Below are positions 37,920-49,834 of a stretch of 64,000 nt of DNA, in pieces. Origin of the DNA: Cycas panzhihuaensis (lineage: Eukaryota > Cycadophyta). The notes under the pieces are model-generated. The model was not told the DNA's origin and made no database searches. It was given only the letters and a program-made list of their open reading frames with translations. The position numbers and the translations under genes are program-made. The stretch lies in NCBI GenBank assembly GCA_023213395.1, contig CM041465.1:108073741-108137740 (forward strand). The letters are read 5' to 3'. Each line of letters opens with the position of its first letter. Position 1 is the first letter of the stretch.

Positions 37920-40504
37920 TGTTTCCCGCTCGGGAATGGATACAGAATCACTGACTCAGATAAGTCCAGGTATGTTTCTCGCATAGTCATCGCTTTTATT
38001 TGATGAGTGTTTGCTTGCATGTCTGCATATGTGTGGCTTCGTGGGCGACTTTGTCGTCGTCCATACTTATTTTAGCCTATGACGACTATAGCAGGGGCAC
38101 ACTCCCAGTGAGTGTGGCACCCTAGTGGCCACTTCATTTCCCGCGTCTGCCCTCCTTACTTCAAGATCCACTAGGTTTGCGCCACCTCCGCCCGTGTGAT
38201 GACCTGTCATCCTTTGGTCGACTTGCCACTCTATTCGAGCCCTATTTTTGCTCTATTGGACCCGTTTGTTGGCTTGTTCACCCCGAGGTAGGTGTCTCAG
38301 CCTCCATTGGCCCCTTTTGCCATCTGCCCCTAGCCTAGGTTGGCTGGCTGGGCCTATTTTTGCCTCTGGGTTCGTACCGCCAGAATTTCCACGGTACCAC
38401 CGGAATATTCGCAGTACCATGGAGTTTACGTCGGTACGACTGTTCTGATTTATTTTCTAAAATCTGCCGTGGCAATTTCACATTTATTGCGAAACTGCTA
38501 TGTGGCTCTCGACTTGATTCTTTCCCAGCTGCACCCTAGTCGTTTGCTTTAGGGTTTAGGTTGGCTATTTAAGGCATGAATTACTCATTTTTGGAAATTT
38601 TTAGCTCATTCTTGAATTGCTCCTTAAGGAAACACAACTGTGCTATGCTCTTCCCTGCTGTTCTGCTGCTATCACAGGACCTGCGCCCCTCCTACAATGC
38701 CCTGCTCTCCTTTGGTGTGGCTAGGACATTCTCCCAACCCCTCATACACCTTGGAGAGGGCCCCTTGGAGAGGTTCCAGTAGATCTTTACCCAGGCAGTC
38801 CACAAGTGTTCTAAGTGCAGGTGTTTCCCTTCCAACCTCCTTAGTAGGGTCCCAAACCTGCTGCACTCCAGATCTGGGCTGATTTCTTAGCCCCTCTTCA
38901 CTGCCCTTTGGCTAAGGTAAGTCTCTTGTCTCCCTCACTCAGGTATTTCTTGATTTACATTATTTTTCTTATGATATTAATGCTCCATCTTGCTTGCTCC
39001 TTGCTTGTCCTTGTGAGTTTGGTTCTTTTCCTTTTAGTGGGCTATTTTGCCACTGTCTTTGTGCCTCTTACCTGCATTTGCTGCTCAAGGCAGCGGTGTT
39101 GAGGGTTGGCATAGGCTTTGGGAAGGAGCTGGGTGGATTCCGTACCACCTTCCATGCTCCCTAAGCGGCTCTAAGCCCCCCAAATCCTCCCTCTCGCCCT
39201 GTGCTATCCTTGGCACACAAACAAGGGTTTGTAGGCCCTCTTTTGGCCGTTGAAACCAGCGCTGTCATAAGTTACAGCGTTGATTTGAGGGCCTTTGTTC
39301 AGATTTGGGCAACTTACATAAGTCCCAACTGCTAGTCTTTGCCTAACTTTCTTCCCGGCTGCCCGGCTTGCTCTTCATAGCATCCCGGTTCGTCGTAGGT
39401 TTTCCTTGGCCTCTCTTTGCCTCCTTGTTGCCATTTCCAGCCCTTGCTCTTGGCCTTACCCTCACTGCCTTGTGGCTCTTGGGGGGAGGTTAGGGCATCA
39501 TTTGCAGGAGGTGGGCCACTCTGAGGCTTACCGATCATTTACCTTTGCTTTGGTTACTCTCTTTTGCATACTTTCATCGTTGGATTGATACTAACACATG
39601 TGTATTTAGATTCATATTTGTACTATTTAGACATATATTGTTAGAATCTTGTATTGCATGTTAGTATCCTTCCTCTGGGAAGGGAGAGGTTCCCATTGCT
39701 TGCAGGTACTTGGGGAGCATGGAGGATATTGTCCGTTAGCCCCATTGCCGGTAAGTGCCCTCATGTACATTGTACTTTCACACTTCTTCATTTACTAGCA
39801 TTTGCTTCCTTTCTTTCCTTGGCATCACATTTGGTATTTTTTTTCCAGGGAAGGTAAGGGAGCCCCTTTTCGATCTACCGCAACATCCCACATCCAACGC
39901 GTCGTGTGGAGTAGCTTGGTGTCCTTCGAGAAGGCCTTCGTCACGCACGCCCTCGGTCCAGGTGCACATCTTACTCTACCTTGCTACCACCTTTTTTTTC
40001 CTTTTTGATTTCTTCTTAGTAATTAACACATTGGAAAATAAAAGGGAAATTTGATCTTGCTTTTGGTTAGGCTTTATTTGTTTTATTACATGTATCTTTG
40101 TTACCCGTAGGAAAGGCTATAGGAACTGCCCTTTCACCTTTCCTCCTCTCCTTAACCACACAAGCTTCTTGCCTCCCGTGTTACTTGCGTACCCAGTTAG
40201 CTTATTTAGCCACACCCTTGACCTATTTTCTTGGATCTTCTCCTTCCCCTTCTGGCCATCCAAGGGTGGGAGGGTCCTGTCCCTAGGTCAACCCAGGTTT
40301 GCTCTATGTATCTTCACCCTTTGTTCGAAGTGATGGAGGATCACTTCTTAGTAGCCATATTCCATTGCAGATCCTAAGCTCGCGCTTCGGCGCATGGGGC
40401 GCTCTGCGTGGTAATCACTTTCCTCATAGGTTCCACCTTTAATTATATCACCACCCACTCTTACCACACCTATTAGTTAGGTAGTTATCCCGTAGATGCG
40501 TCCA
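37920..40504 (+). repeat. 3' LTR of element A (2585 bp)
   Basis: It starts TGTTTCCC and ends GCGTCCA, matching the 5' LTR throughout. The donor-like GTAAGT near the LTR start (26703) reads ATAAGT here (37960). Confidence 0.9.
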
Positions 40505-40688
40505 AAGATTTAGGCTGCGACTTGGTGGGAGCACCTCTTCTAGAAGTAGATGAGGTAGTTGTAGCTACAATAAATGGTGTAGGTTGTAAGTGATCTCTCT
40601 ACAGACCTTCATACTTTGCAGCATTTCTAACACGAGTGAACCACATGTCCCAATTTTCTTTCCCTTTTTGCTTTAACTGTGAAGACAT
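40505..40688 (-). pseudogene. gag N-terminus of Copia2
   Basis: The ATG at 40688 opens MSSQLKQKGKENWDMWFTRV and continues RNAAKYEGL, then a stop where a Trp is usual. Copia Gag proteins begin with a similar N-W-x-x-W block. The sequence ends at element A, and the rest of gag resumes at 26659. Confidence 0.65.
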
Positions 40689-40851
40689 GGTGTCTTTTGA
40701 GAAGGGAAGAAATGAATAAGGGACTATAAAATTGATGGTAATAAATGACTAATCACTATTTACAAATGGGAGATGTAATGAAGTAGTATAGTAGAAGGAA
40801 GTAGAAGTGAGAATGGTTGCTCAATGATAAAGGAAGCAACTTAGAGAAAAG

Positions 40852-40985
40852 TCACCAACACTTGTGATAAATGTTAACCTGACGTAGTAGGAATATGAGA
40901 AGCACTATGATGAAAATTTGCCACTAACACTTGTGGAAAATATTAACCTAATGCAGTAAGAATATGAGAAGTACTATGATTATGA
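40852..40985. repeat. Tandem duplication of a 65-70-bp unit
   Basis: Two copies share AACACTTGTG, AATATGAGAAG and ACTATGAT at matching distances (40852-40920 and 40921-40985). Confidence 0.75.
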
Positions 40986-41862
40986 TTACACTATGGATCA
41001 CTTTTTACAAATAAGTAAGTGATCAATATATAAGATTGTAGGCCAATGTAGAAGCTAACATCATTGGGTGTACATAACTTAAAACTCAAATGTAGGATGT
41101 GTAATCAACCTAATAATCTATAACTTATGTTTAATATATAGTTGAGGTTGATGAAGGGATGCCTAGGCTTCTAGTAGAATTAAGTTGGCCTTCACCTATA
41201 ATACATACAATTATGTTTGGTGATGAAATCTAAGTCATAACGGAGCCTAGATACTCCCAATCCTCACCCAGTTCACCAATAAGTAGTTATATATCTCCTT
41301 TAAAGAGTGGTACATGCATATCCATGGCTATGAAAGATATTGGATTGGATATATTTTAATATTGTATTAAAGTTTTAGTTTTCCTGGTTAGTTATCAAGA
41401 TGATCTCTGATTGAGGCACGATGATATGACTAAGCAAACCTCACCAATATTCCCATTTAGTCTAGTCCTAACTTGAAACCCACACCTTGTTTATGGCATG
41501 ACATTCTTCCAACCAAGTTATCTCAACCTTGACGAGTGTACAAACACGTACAAGATGGCATAGAATAGTGTACGTGATGCATTCTTTTTTGGAAGAATGA
41601 AAAGATTATCAAATTGCATCAAACATACATTTAACTGAAAATAGAATGCTTGTTTAGAGTGCTTCCTTGGAGTGTCTTTTGTGTACTTACATTGAGCGAT
41701 TTTGGAGTGATAAAATGTAATGTTATTAAGTGGGTGAGGACACCATATATTTCTCTGATCCAGGTGTTTTTTTCTCACTTTTACAATGGTCTTTTAAGCC
41801 TTATAAAAAGAACGAAGAATATTTCTTCACTTTTTTTTTTTTAATACAAAAAAAAAAGTAGT

Positions 41863-42220
41863 CTTCACTAAATTAGCAATAACTTTCTCCCACGATAATA
41901 AAATGGAGTGTCAGTTTTTGTGTTGTAAACCAAACTCAAAGCTTCATCTTTAGGAAGTGGAATCAGGTTAAAAGGAATTCTAAAAAGGTTTTGGAAACCC
42001 CTCAAAGTTAGAAAAATATATATTTTTAGAATTCTTACTAAAATTAATTATTGTTCACTAAAACAATAATAACTTCCTCATACGGCATCGAAATTAGGTG
42101 CTAGTTTTTGTGCTAGAAAGTAGACTCTCATCTTTGACAATTGGAATTAGGTCAATTGGAGCTCTGTAGAAGATTTTACAGACTTGTGAATTTTAGCAAG
42201 CAAATTTTATTTCTACAGAC
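41863..42220. repeat. Diverged tandem duplication of a ~180-bp unit
   Basis: Both units begin with a TTCACTAAA block, then AATAACTT.CTC, then CAGTTTTTGTG or TAGTTTTTGTG followed by CTC..TCATCTTT and GGAAT.AGGT. The first unit starts at 41863 and the second at about 42053. Confidence 0.65.
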
Positions 42221-43012
42221 ATTTCAACTTGTTAATATCTCATTAACACATGGTACCATATGAAATTTCCATCATTTTTTGATTACCAAGGTCCCAATAT
42301 GGGTAAGGTAAGAGAATACAATGATGGATATTTTAAATGGATTGAAATTCTTTAAAAAATTTAGGTAGAACCTCTCCTTACAATCATTCTTCTAAAAGCT
42401 GGAAAAATTTTAGCAGCATTTCTCCTTGTTAAATGGATAAAAAGAGGGGAAAGAAAAGAAGAATGAGATAGCATGAATGGTCACGAAAGGATTGGAATCC
42501 TTGGGCCTTATAACTCCTTGTATTGTGCTTCCAAACCTGCAAAAGAGAAAGGGAAAGTAAATAATACAAAATATGCTATGATAATAACTTGAAAATATTT
42601 CTAAATCTACTTTCACAATCTCCTTCACCACATGGATTATGGGGCAGAAGGAAGTGATGTCTCTATTGTAAGTACAAGTGAGGAATATGAAGGAAGCAAA
42701 CTCTAATAACACATGAAAAGAGTGAATCTATCCTTCATCTCCATACACTAAACACAAAGGAAAACATGGGAGTAAGAGAGACTTGAGAGAAAGAAAGTAG
42801 CTCTCACAAAATGGGGAGGTAAGAATGAACCTCCTCCATTAAGCTTTTATTTTTATATTGAGAGATGAAGCATTAGAGTTAGGTGAAATAAAATTACACA
42901 TAATGCACATGAAAGTGAATTTCACTTAAGTGATCTAATTTAAAGTTTATTTAAGACCCTTTTTAGAAATAATCAACTAATGTAATGACCTTGTGATATT
43001 AACCCTTTTCAG

Positions 43013-45608
43013 AAGGCCCCTCCTAAAATTATACCACCTAAGATGCATGGGTATGATCCTTATTACTACAAGAATTTGTTCTATAAGAGCATCTATAAGG
43101 AGTTATTAATGAGAGATGGAGGTTTCACTATCCTATCTAAAGGCTTGAGATTACATGACCAGGCATACAGGGGTAGTCTCAACAGTTGAATAACCTTCCT
43201 CTCCTTAATTTTAGAAAAAGAAGAGGAGGGATGCTGAGTGGTAGGGCTAGAAGAAGGAGAGGGATCAGTTGGAGCCTTACCCTTTGCCTGATCTGAGAAA
43301 GAAGAGGGAGTTCGCTTCCTATTCTTAATCTCATATTTTAAGGAGAATGATCCTTTTCCTTATGGTTAGGGAATAGGTCATGATGGATAGGCTACTCCAA
43401 GTTTGGTTTAGAGGCACCTTGTCAAGGAGGCTCGTGGAATGGGTCAAGTTAAGGGTGTTGCTTCTAACATTATGAGTCATCATAGAAACATTCACCATGG
43501 ATGGAACACTGCTTCTTTCCAGGAGGGGATCATGTCACCTTCCTTTGAGAAGTAGTGTTGAAGTTCATAGATGAGGTAGTTTTAAAGGTTTGGTACATAA
43601 AACATTATGATTCAAGAGAAGTTTGAATTGGTTGCAACTTGAGATATTTAACCATTCATTCAAAAGAGTGAATAGAAGATTTGAGGGGATTTAGGGTCTT
43701 TTTAGTAATGTCAAAAATAGGCCTAGAAGTGGGTTGTTACCCCTTTTAGTCATGTAAGGGAGAGGGTGCCTCATGACATTGTGAATGCTTTAGAAGCTTC
43801 TTGAGACCATCTTGGATCTCAATAGCTTCCAATGCCAAATATTTAACTATGGTAGAATCATAAGAGGTTGCTCTCATCTTAAGGACCTCAGCTTGCACCT
43901 TAGGGTACAATGTATTGACAACAACATCTCACTTTAATTCTTCTGGTAGTGTGTCCTTAAAAGAATAAAGAAGATCATGGAACCACTACATGAAGTCATG
44001 GCTTAGCTCCTTAGATCCTTGTTTAAGTAAGAGTATGGATTTAACCCCACTCTCAAAAGGCTAGGTAACATTAAAGTAGTTAATGAATTCATCAACTAAT
44101 GGTTGAGAAGCTATAATAGAATAGGCAGGGAGATGATAGAACCACTTAAGGTTGTCTCCTTAGAGGAATCTAGGAAAAAATTTCATTAAGATATGATCAT
44201 AGGACCAATAGTCAATGCATGTCATGGTGGATACCTCAGTTGGGTCATGAGAGGAGGTGTCATCAAACTTAAGCACCTCGAGGGGATGAGGTAGCAAGTT
44301 GGTCCTTAGTGACTCAATCAACAATGAAATTAATCAATAATCGACAAAGGGATGAGTCCTTGGTTGGACTAATAGGTCAACCAAAGTATAAAATAATGTA
44401 AGATAGGGATGCCCATCCCTAACATATGGTGAATAAGGGGCAGCATCACAAGGATGATGCGCTTATTGATAAGGGGTATACGGGGTAGTAGGGTAGACTA
44501 TCCATCCTGATGAACAAGAATGCATAGCCTCCAGTTAGAGAAATATTGGGTAAGGAGGTGGGTAATAGGGTCTCATCACAGCTTAGGGATGTGTTGCATA
44601 AGAGGGTAAGGACTAAGGACATGATCTCATAGGAGTGGATGGGTGAATATATGAGGAAGAGCCTATATAAGTCATAGAACAATGCTAATAAAAGAAAGGA
44701 TGAGGAATAGGATCCTTCCCATATAAAGCCCCAAGGGGAGAGGAAAACCCACAAGAATGAAGGGGATCAACTCTATATTTGGGAAGGGGATTTGATCCTC
44801 CATACCCCCAAGGTTAAGATGTGTATCTTAGGGGAATATCGAGTGAAGTATCCATAGTTTATGGTCATGGAGAGATAAAATTTATGCCTCCTTATCCCAC
44901 AAGGCATGGGGAAAGGGGCACCGTTGAAGGAAAAGAAGGAGTCAACATAGTAAGGGATTAGGATATGTTAGTTAAAAGGGAAGGCATGTTTACCTCTACT
45001 TGAGAGGTTTGTGCACCTGAAGTGACCTATTACCCCAAAGAAATGCATGTAGGAACATGTCCTATTGACATCACTTCCTAAAGGGTAGAAGAAGTGAAAG
45101 GAAGAGATGAAGGAGGGTGAGCAATGGGAGATGGGAGTGCCAAAGTTTGGAGGAACCATTACAACCAATTCAGGGGCGGTTACGTGGTTGCAACTTCAAA
45201 CATTTCCCTTAGGATGTCAACCACATCCCTATAAGAAGTATAAGATTAGTCATAGAAGGTCAAAACTTCTTCTTGATGACTTGAATAGGATGGGAGGACC
45301 CTCTGAGGGCATGGGGCATGGTCCTTAGATTGAAAGCTCCCTATGACATGCATAGGAAGCAGATGAGGGTCTTAATAACTCTCAACCAACTTGATATGAT
45401 AATACATAGGATCCTTACTAATTTGGGTGAGATCATACTGAGAGGGAGAGGCCTTGGAACGAGGCCAATCTAAAGCACAAGGGTCATTAGCCCAATTAGA
45501 AGGATAATACTCCATTGGTGACTCTTGGTTAGATGACGGAATAGAGGAAAAAGTAGGCTCTACTTCAATGAGAGGTAAACCATGCAAGCAATATGAGAAA
45601 TAATACAT
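43013..45608 (-). pseudogene. gag of element D (with the start of protease)
   Basis: The ATG at 45608 opens MYYFSYCLHGLPLIEVEPTF, which lines up with the gag starts in A and B. Capsid blocks are readable near 44000-44300 where A has FDGTSSQDPAEHVHSF and ALKWFYRLPAHS, and a block matching CLALEAIEIQ of A near 43830. The basic tail follows to 43180 and the first bases of protease to about 43020, where Copia2 begins. Stops are frequent. Confidence 0.65.
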
Positions 45609-45754
45609 CTATAGGTGAACCATTCTTCTTAAAGAAGCAGATATAACCAAGAAGAAATAAGGCACTAAATGGTCTATAAATGACACCTTGATAGGCCTTA
45701 AGAGGAAAAGGTATGCAAGAAAGCCAAGGCAAACCTAAGGTATTCTAACTAGAG

Positions 45755-45773
45755 TTCCCTAGTATGGTTGCCA
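45755..45773 (-). other. Primer-binding site of D (tRNA-Arg type)
   Basis: The minus strand reads TGGCAACCATACTAGGGAA one base after the LTR end at 45775, as in element A. Confidence 0.65.
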
Positions 45774-45774
45774 A

Positions 45775-47332
45775 TGAGATCACTCATGTTGGGGGTACTT
45801 AAGACAACCAACACTAAGGAAGGTTATGACTAGGGTGTAAGACCTTGAGTGGGGTGAAGTGAAGTCTAAGGTAGTTCACATAGGGCACTCATTCACCTCT
45901 TGGGTGCAGATTTAGGACATGAAAACATGATCCCCTTCCCTCCACCAAGGGTTTTAAAGAGATAAAAGGATGGTGACATTTTTAGTTTCCCTAGACTTGT
46001 AGGTAACCTAAATGTACCCTCTTTCCCTTTGATACCATGGGTAGGCAAAATCCCTTAATGAGGGACATATGTGGTAGGTAAGGAAGGAGAAAGAGAAGAG
46101 AGAGAGAGGTGGGGGCACAAAATAGACACAAGCCTACTTCGTAGAAGAAGAGAAGTAGGGTTTGGATTCCTCATTACATTAGTTAAAGAAAGAGCAAAAG
46201 GAGAAAAAAGGAAGGGTAAACAAGCAAATAATCTCACTCTTCATTTCTTTAATACTCTTCCTCTTTCTTTTCTAAAAAAGAAACACACATACCAATTAAA
46301 GGAAATTAAAAAAAAAAACAAAAGGATGCAACCAAGGGGGAAGAAAAAGGGGAAAAGGTAAGGAATCCTTTCCTATATAAAATCCTACCTTAAGAAGCCC
46401 TCACTTTCAATCTTCCTTTTTGTTTAAAGCAAAAGGAAAAGTAAACTAACTTTACTTCTTATAAATTAATTTCTCTTTATTCTCTACTATGCTAAAAACC
46501 CTTCCTAATTTCTTTATTTTCCTTTTTAACAAGAATGCAATAAAGAGAAATGAACAACAAGGGGGGAAGAATTTTTATAATAGGGAGTAGAGTGAGAATG
46601 CCAACAAGAATACAAAATAATAATGTGGAAAGGGGAAGGAGGTACACCCAGATTCAATTAATAGTTGGAAGTGACCCTCTTCTTCACCTCTTCTCATCCT
46701 TCCTTCAAATGCTCCCAATATCAATTTAAGGCGGAATAGGGGGGGCTACACTTATCTGCCCCAAATAAAAAGATAATAAATAGAAAGCAACAAAGGAAGG
46801 AAGTAAAAGAATAAATGAATAAGAAGTACAAAAGATACAGGCACTCATCTTATTGGAGTGCATCTTAACTTCAAACCCTAATGTGAATGGAGGGTTCGCT
46901 CCCTCATATATCCTTGTAAGTTAGAATAAGAGAAAGAGCCACTATACAATCCTCCAATAAATCAGATTGTATAAAAATAAATTAGTATGCACATGACACA
47001 TGCATATATGTATATGTATCAAGTAGTGAAATGGAAACAAAGTAAACATAAATCAAGAGGAGGAAAAGGTGCCTCAGAATGGTGCAACCTCCCCTATACA
47101 CTTAGTTTCCCTAATCATACTAAGGGAAACCTCTCCAACAAAAACCTACAACTTGGTAGATGTATTAACAAAAGAGAAGGAGAGATCAAGAAAATTCAAG
47201 CCCTATCTTCTACTATCACAATGAAAGGAAAAATTACCAATTTATACAACTCTATCAATGTAACTTAATAAAAAAATTATGGAGGGAAAAGGGTGAAAGG
47301 ATTCTTATAAATGGCAAACCAAGGTAGGAGGG
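45775..47332 (-). repeat. 5' LTR of D, first part
   Basis: It aligns with the 3' LTR of D from TGAGAT (12465) to AAGGTAGGAG (about 14022). It ends with GAGGG, next to element B. The remainder is at 58589-59588. Confidence 0.8.
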
Positions 47333-47803
47333 TGGAATACCATTTGCGGGATGGTCACTACACTTAGTAGGGATTAAGAGGGTCAACAACTAATGCTAGG
47401 GTATGGATGGAAACCTATAAGTAGAAGAGAACACCATATAGGGCATCTGTGTGCTAGAGCATGAGTTCAGGACCTATAGATGGTGCCTAACTTCCTCGGA
47501 GTAGATTTTGATTCTAAGAGGAGAGATACATACAGGGGTACCCTAGATAGTCCCAAAGGGTGAGGTCCTCCCACCCTTGGATGGCCAGAAGGGAGGAGGA
47601 AAGATCCTCGAAATAGGGGTTCCTATGGCAAAGGAACATAAAATAGGGACTATATGCAAAGGGCCTAAGATAAGTAAGGATAAGCTTCCCTTAGGCTAAT
47701 TAGCCAAAGGCAAATCCAACCAAGAATAAGAATGTGAAAAAGGATGACTAAGAGCCCTACCTAAGTTGACCCATCCATATCCATTCTCAGTAGCTGGGAA
47801 ACA
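47333..47803 (-). repeat. 3' LTR of B, internally deleted (471 bp)
   Basis: 47333-47760 matches the last part of the 5' LTR (56387-56800) and 47761-47803 matches its first 45 bp (58545-58588). The 1.7 kb between is missing, including U3 signals and the leader region. Confidence 0.8.
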
Positions 47804-47817
47804 CTGCCCCCTTGGCA
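47804..47817 (-). other. Polypurine tract of B
   Basis: The minus strand reads CCAAGGGGGCAG immediately before the LTR start TGTTTCCC. The same tract stands in E at 62988-62999. Confidence 0.8.
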
Positions 47818-48187
47818 GTAGAGCCTCGCCACTCGGGAGCATGGTGCAATGGTGAATGTTGGCAACAAAGCTGTCAATACCACATGTATATATAATAATC
47901 ATAATCATAACAAGGTCTAAGGATGCCGATGAGTGTCATGATGGAATACGTGGATATGAGCATCACCCAAGAATCAACCGGAATCCATGACTGATGAGGT
48001 GGATGCACCCACTATGAGACCGCAAAGAGAAGTGCACAATGATATCAAGAGAAAGAGTGAATGAGTGAACCTGACGGTCGCTATAGTTTAACCTCATTAG
48101 CAGCTAGCTTTCAGAGGTATGAATAGATTGCAAAAAGCAATGCAAGATGGCTTGATACTTAGGTGATGGGGCTACCGAGCAAGTCTC

Positions 48188-48610
48188 TCAAGGGCGGTCA
48201 ACCAGAGGAGGGAGGCGACGCTTAAGGATGAGGTAAATGAGGTTGTTCGCTTTAGCATTGAGGGCCCGAGGAATGTGTCAGATGTTGACAGACTGAAAAC
48301 AAGCCAATAGGGACCTAGCGGTTGAAGCGAGGGCTCTCAAGCATGGACATCACACTTGGTAAACTTGGGTGAGATGGGAAACCACCACCTAGGAGTCGTA
48401 AAGAAGAACAATGGATTTGTGGTGGAAATGCAGCACAATAGTGAGGGCTTCGATAATGACCGTGTACTCAGCTTCATTATTGGTGGCCTCAGGGAGGAAG
48501 ACTCTAGAACGTAGGAAATCATGTCTAGAAGGATCACGAAGAATCCATGCAGTGGTAAAAGGGCTAAGGTTACTGCGACTTTCATTGTCGGTGAAGATGA
48601 ACAGAGTCAT
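48188..48610 (-). pseudogene. Stand-alone archaeal-type RNase H gene of element B
   Basis: It begins MTLFIFTD at 48610 and ends LPPLVDRP and TGA at 48188, the same 140-codon length as in E. The first catalytic Asp is kept (FTD). The Glu block reads TNNEAEYTVIIEALTIVLHF and the second Asp stands in LLYDS, followed by a stop where E has Gln. In the last block NAKAN has Asn for Asp. With a stop and the lost Asp it is inactive. It lies between the PMD gene, which reads the other way, and the 3' LTR. Confidence 0.8.
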
Positions 48611-49834
48611 GGGTGAGAAAAGAAAGTATCTCGGTAGAGAAAACATGTAATGGAGTCAAAGTCACCAAGAAAATGGGCTCATATGGCTAATAATGATGGC
48701 TGCAAAGGGTGGGAGGACCCAGCTATGAGGCTACTCGAGGATAGGAGTAGACTATTTGACCACTAGTAGAGAGTGAGTAGCGAGAAGGCCACCCTAGGGT
48801 GCCAAAGGTTGGTTTAGAAAGCAAAGAGCAATCCTGAATAGAGGGAGTGCTCCCTCTGAAGACCCCAAGGGCATGAACGGATTGCAAGAATGGATCCAAG
48901 ATGGTGAAACAAGCCAAACGAGTATAAACTTGGGCATGCACGGGAGTGGCATGTAAAATGAGATAGAAGGGCCTTAGTAAAAATGAGTCGGTGTGGTGCC
49001 ATAAATGCACCTAAAGGGATGAGAACAATAGGGGCTAAGGAGGCACAATGGGAAATAGGGCCAAAAGGCAATAATGATTGGGGATAAGAGATGGTCTTAA
49101 GGGCTATCTCAAAAGCGAACATAAGGAAAGTGCCCATTGGGGCCCCTGCCTGTATAAGGAAAATCAATGAAAATAGGATTTATTTTCATAGGCTCATGAA
49201 TGAATTCAAAGCCCTTTCCTTACATAGTAGAGTGCCACCCGACTTCGAAGGCACGCAGAGAAAGATTCGATCATTGGATTGGCACGAGAAGGCAGCCATT
49301 GAGACCAAGATGATGAGATGACGATGGCACGACCAGATCCAGTGAGTGGATCATCAAAACCCAACCCCATCTTGTCATTTGAAAGTTATTACTTTTTAAT
49401 GAATTTATGTAGTTTTTGGGCCCCATATGGGTGAGAAATGATCTCCTAGAATCCAAATTGGACCCAGAGAGAGGCAGGACTGGGGCATTAGGTAGCCCTA
49501 GTCCAAGTGGGCCTGGTCATAATCTGCTTAGGAAATTTTTTTAATTTTTGGGCAAGAAAACCTCCCCTTTAGGAGGGACGACGTTTGCACTACGGCAAAG
49601 ATCCCAGTGCTGTGATATTTACCGTGGGGCCCTGATCGTTGTGGGACCCAGGCTAAACTCCGTGGTACCGCAGAGTTTACCACGGTGTGAAGGCATGGTT
49701 TCAGAAAAAATAAAAGGATGGCCCCAAGGGCACCCAAATCTTAGTCAAATAAATATAAAGGGTAGTCTAAAGGGCTGAGAGGTGAATATAGGCACAATAT
49801 TGACTTGTTTTGTGGTGTTTTGTAGGTGGTAATC
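48611..49834. promoter_or_regulatory. Divergent spacer between aRNH and PMD in B
   Basis: About 1.2 kb separates the two divergently oriented starts. It holds the 26-bp near-palindrome (49654-49679), an AAATATAAAGGG TATA-like site near 49748 on the PMD side, and a TGTAG acceptor-like site at 49822-49826 just before the PMD ATG. A part matches the spacer of F (2100-2310). An open frame on the minus strand at 49167-48814 has no recognised domain. A bidirectional promoter is inferred. Confidence 0.4.
49654..49679. promoter_or_regulatory. 26-bp near-palindrome upstream of PMD (GGTACC-centred)
   Basis: TAAACT.. and ..AGTTTA arms surround GGTACC, with 11 of 13 base pairs complementary. The same layout is seen in the U3 of the B LTR (58053-58078), and half-sites are in A (about 38410-38437) and E (about 62466-62492). 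It may bind a protein. Confidence 0.5.

Larger units (their letters stand above)
26660..40504 (+). mobile_element. Element A: Tat-like Ty3/gypsy retrotransposon with accessory PMD and aRNH remnants
   Basis: A has LTRs at 26660-29228 and 37920-40504, a tRNA-Arg-type primer site, gag-protease-RT-RNaseH-integrase, then exon 2 of an antisense PMD gene and a sense aRNH fragment before the 3' LTR. The LTRs look alike over their whole length and are the least diverged pair in the window, so A is probably a recent insertion. It is nevertheless inactive: gag and integrase contain stops and a deletion has removed the PMD first exon and the aRNH N-terminus. No matching target duplication is seen (GCATT left, AAGAT right). 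Confidence 0.85.
24463..43012 (-). mobile_element. Copia2: 5' part of a Ty1/copia element, split by element A
   Basis: The minus-strand order is leader or LTR (43012-40689), gag start (40688-40505), then element A, then gag, protease and integrase (26659-24463). The gag fragments on either side of A join: the reading KGKENWDMWFTRVRNAAKYE continues after A with WELNDDKIHIGILLVTNYSL. The element stops in mid-integrase at about 24463 with no RT, RNase H or 3' LTR. D flanks on each side end or begin with GGAAG and AGAAG. Confidence 0.65.
40689..43012 (-). repeat. Probable leader and 5' LTR of Copia2
   Basis: The place upstream of gag predicts leader and LTR. On the minus strand a TATA-like CAATATAAAAATAAAAG lies near 42865, and TGAAAAGGG at 43012 could be the LTR start, directly next to the resumed D sequence. 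No primer site was recognised and no second LTR exists to set the limits. Two internal tandem duplications are listed separately. No gene is seen in the AT-rich remainder. Confidence 0.4.

Noticed and set aside
48814-49167. 117-codon frame between PMD and aRNH in B
   Set aside because: Hydrophobic translation without a domain; the matching stretch in F is not open in the same frame, so it is treated as spacer.
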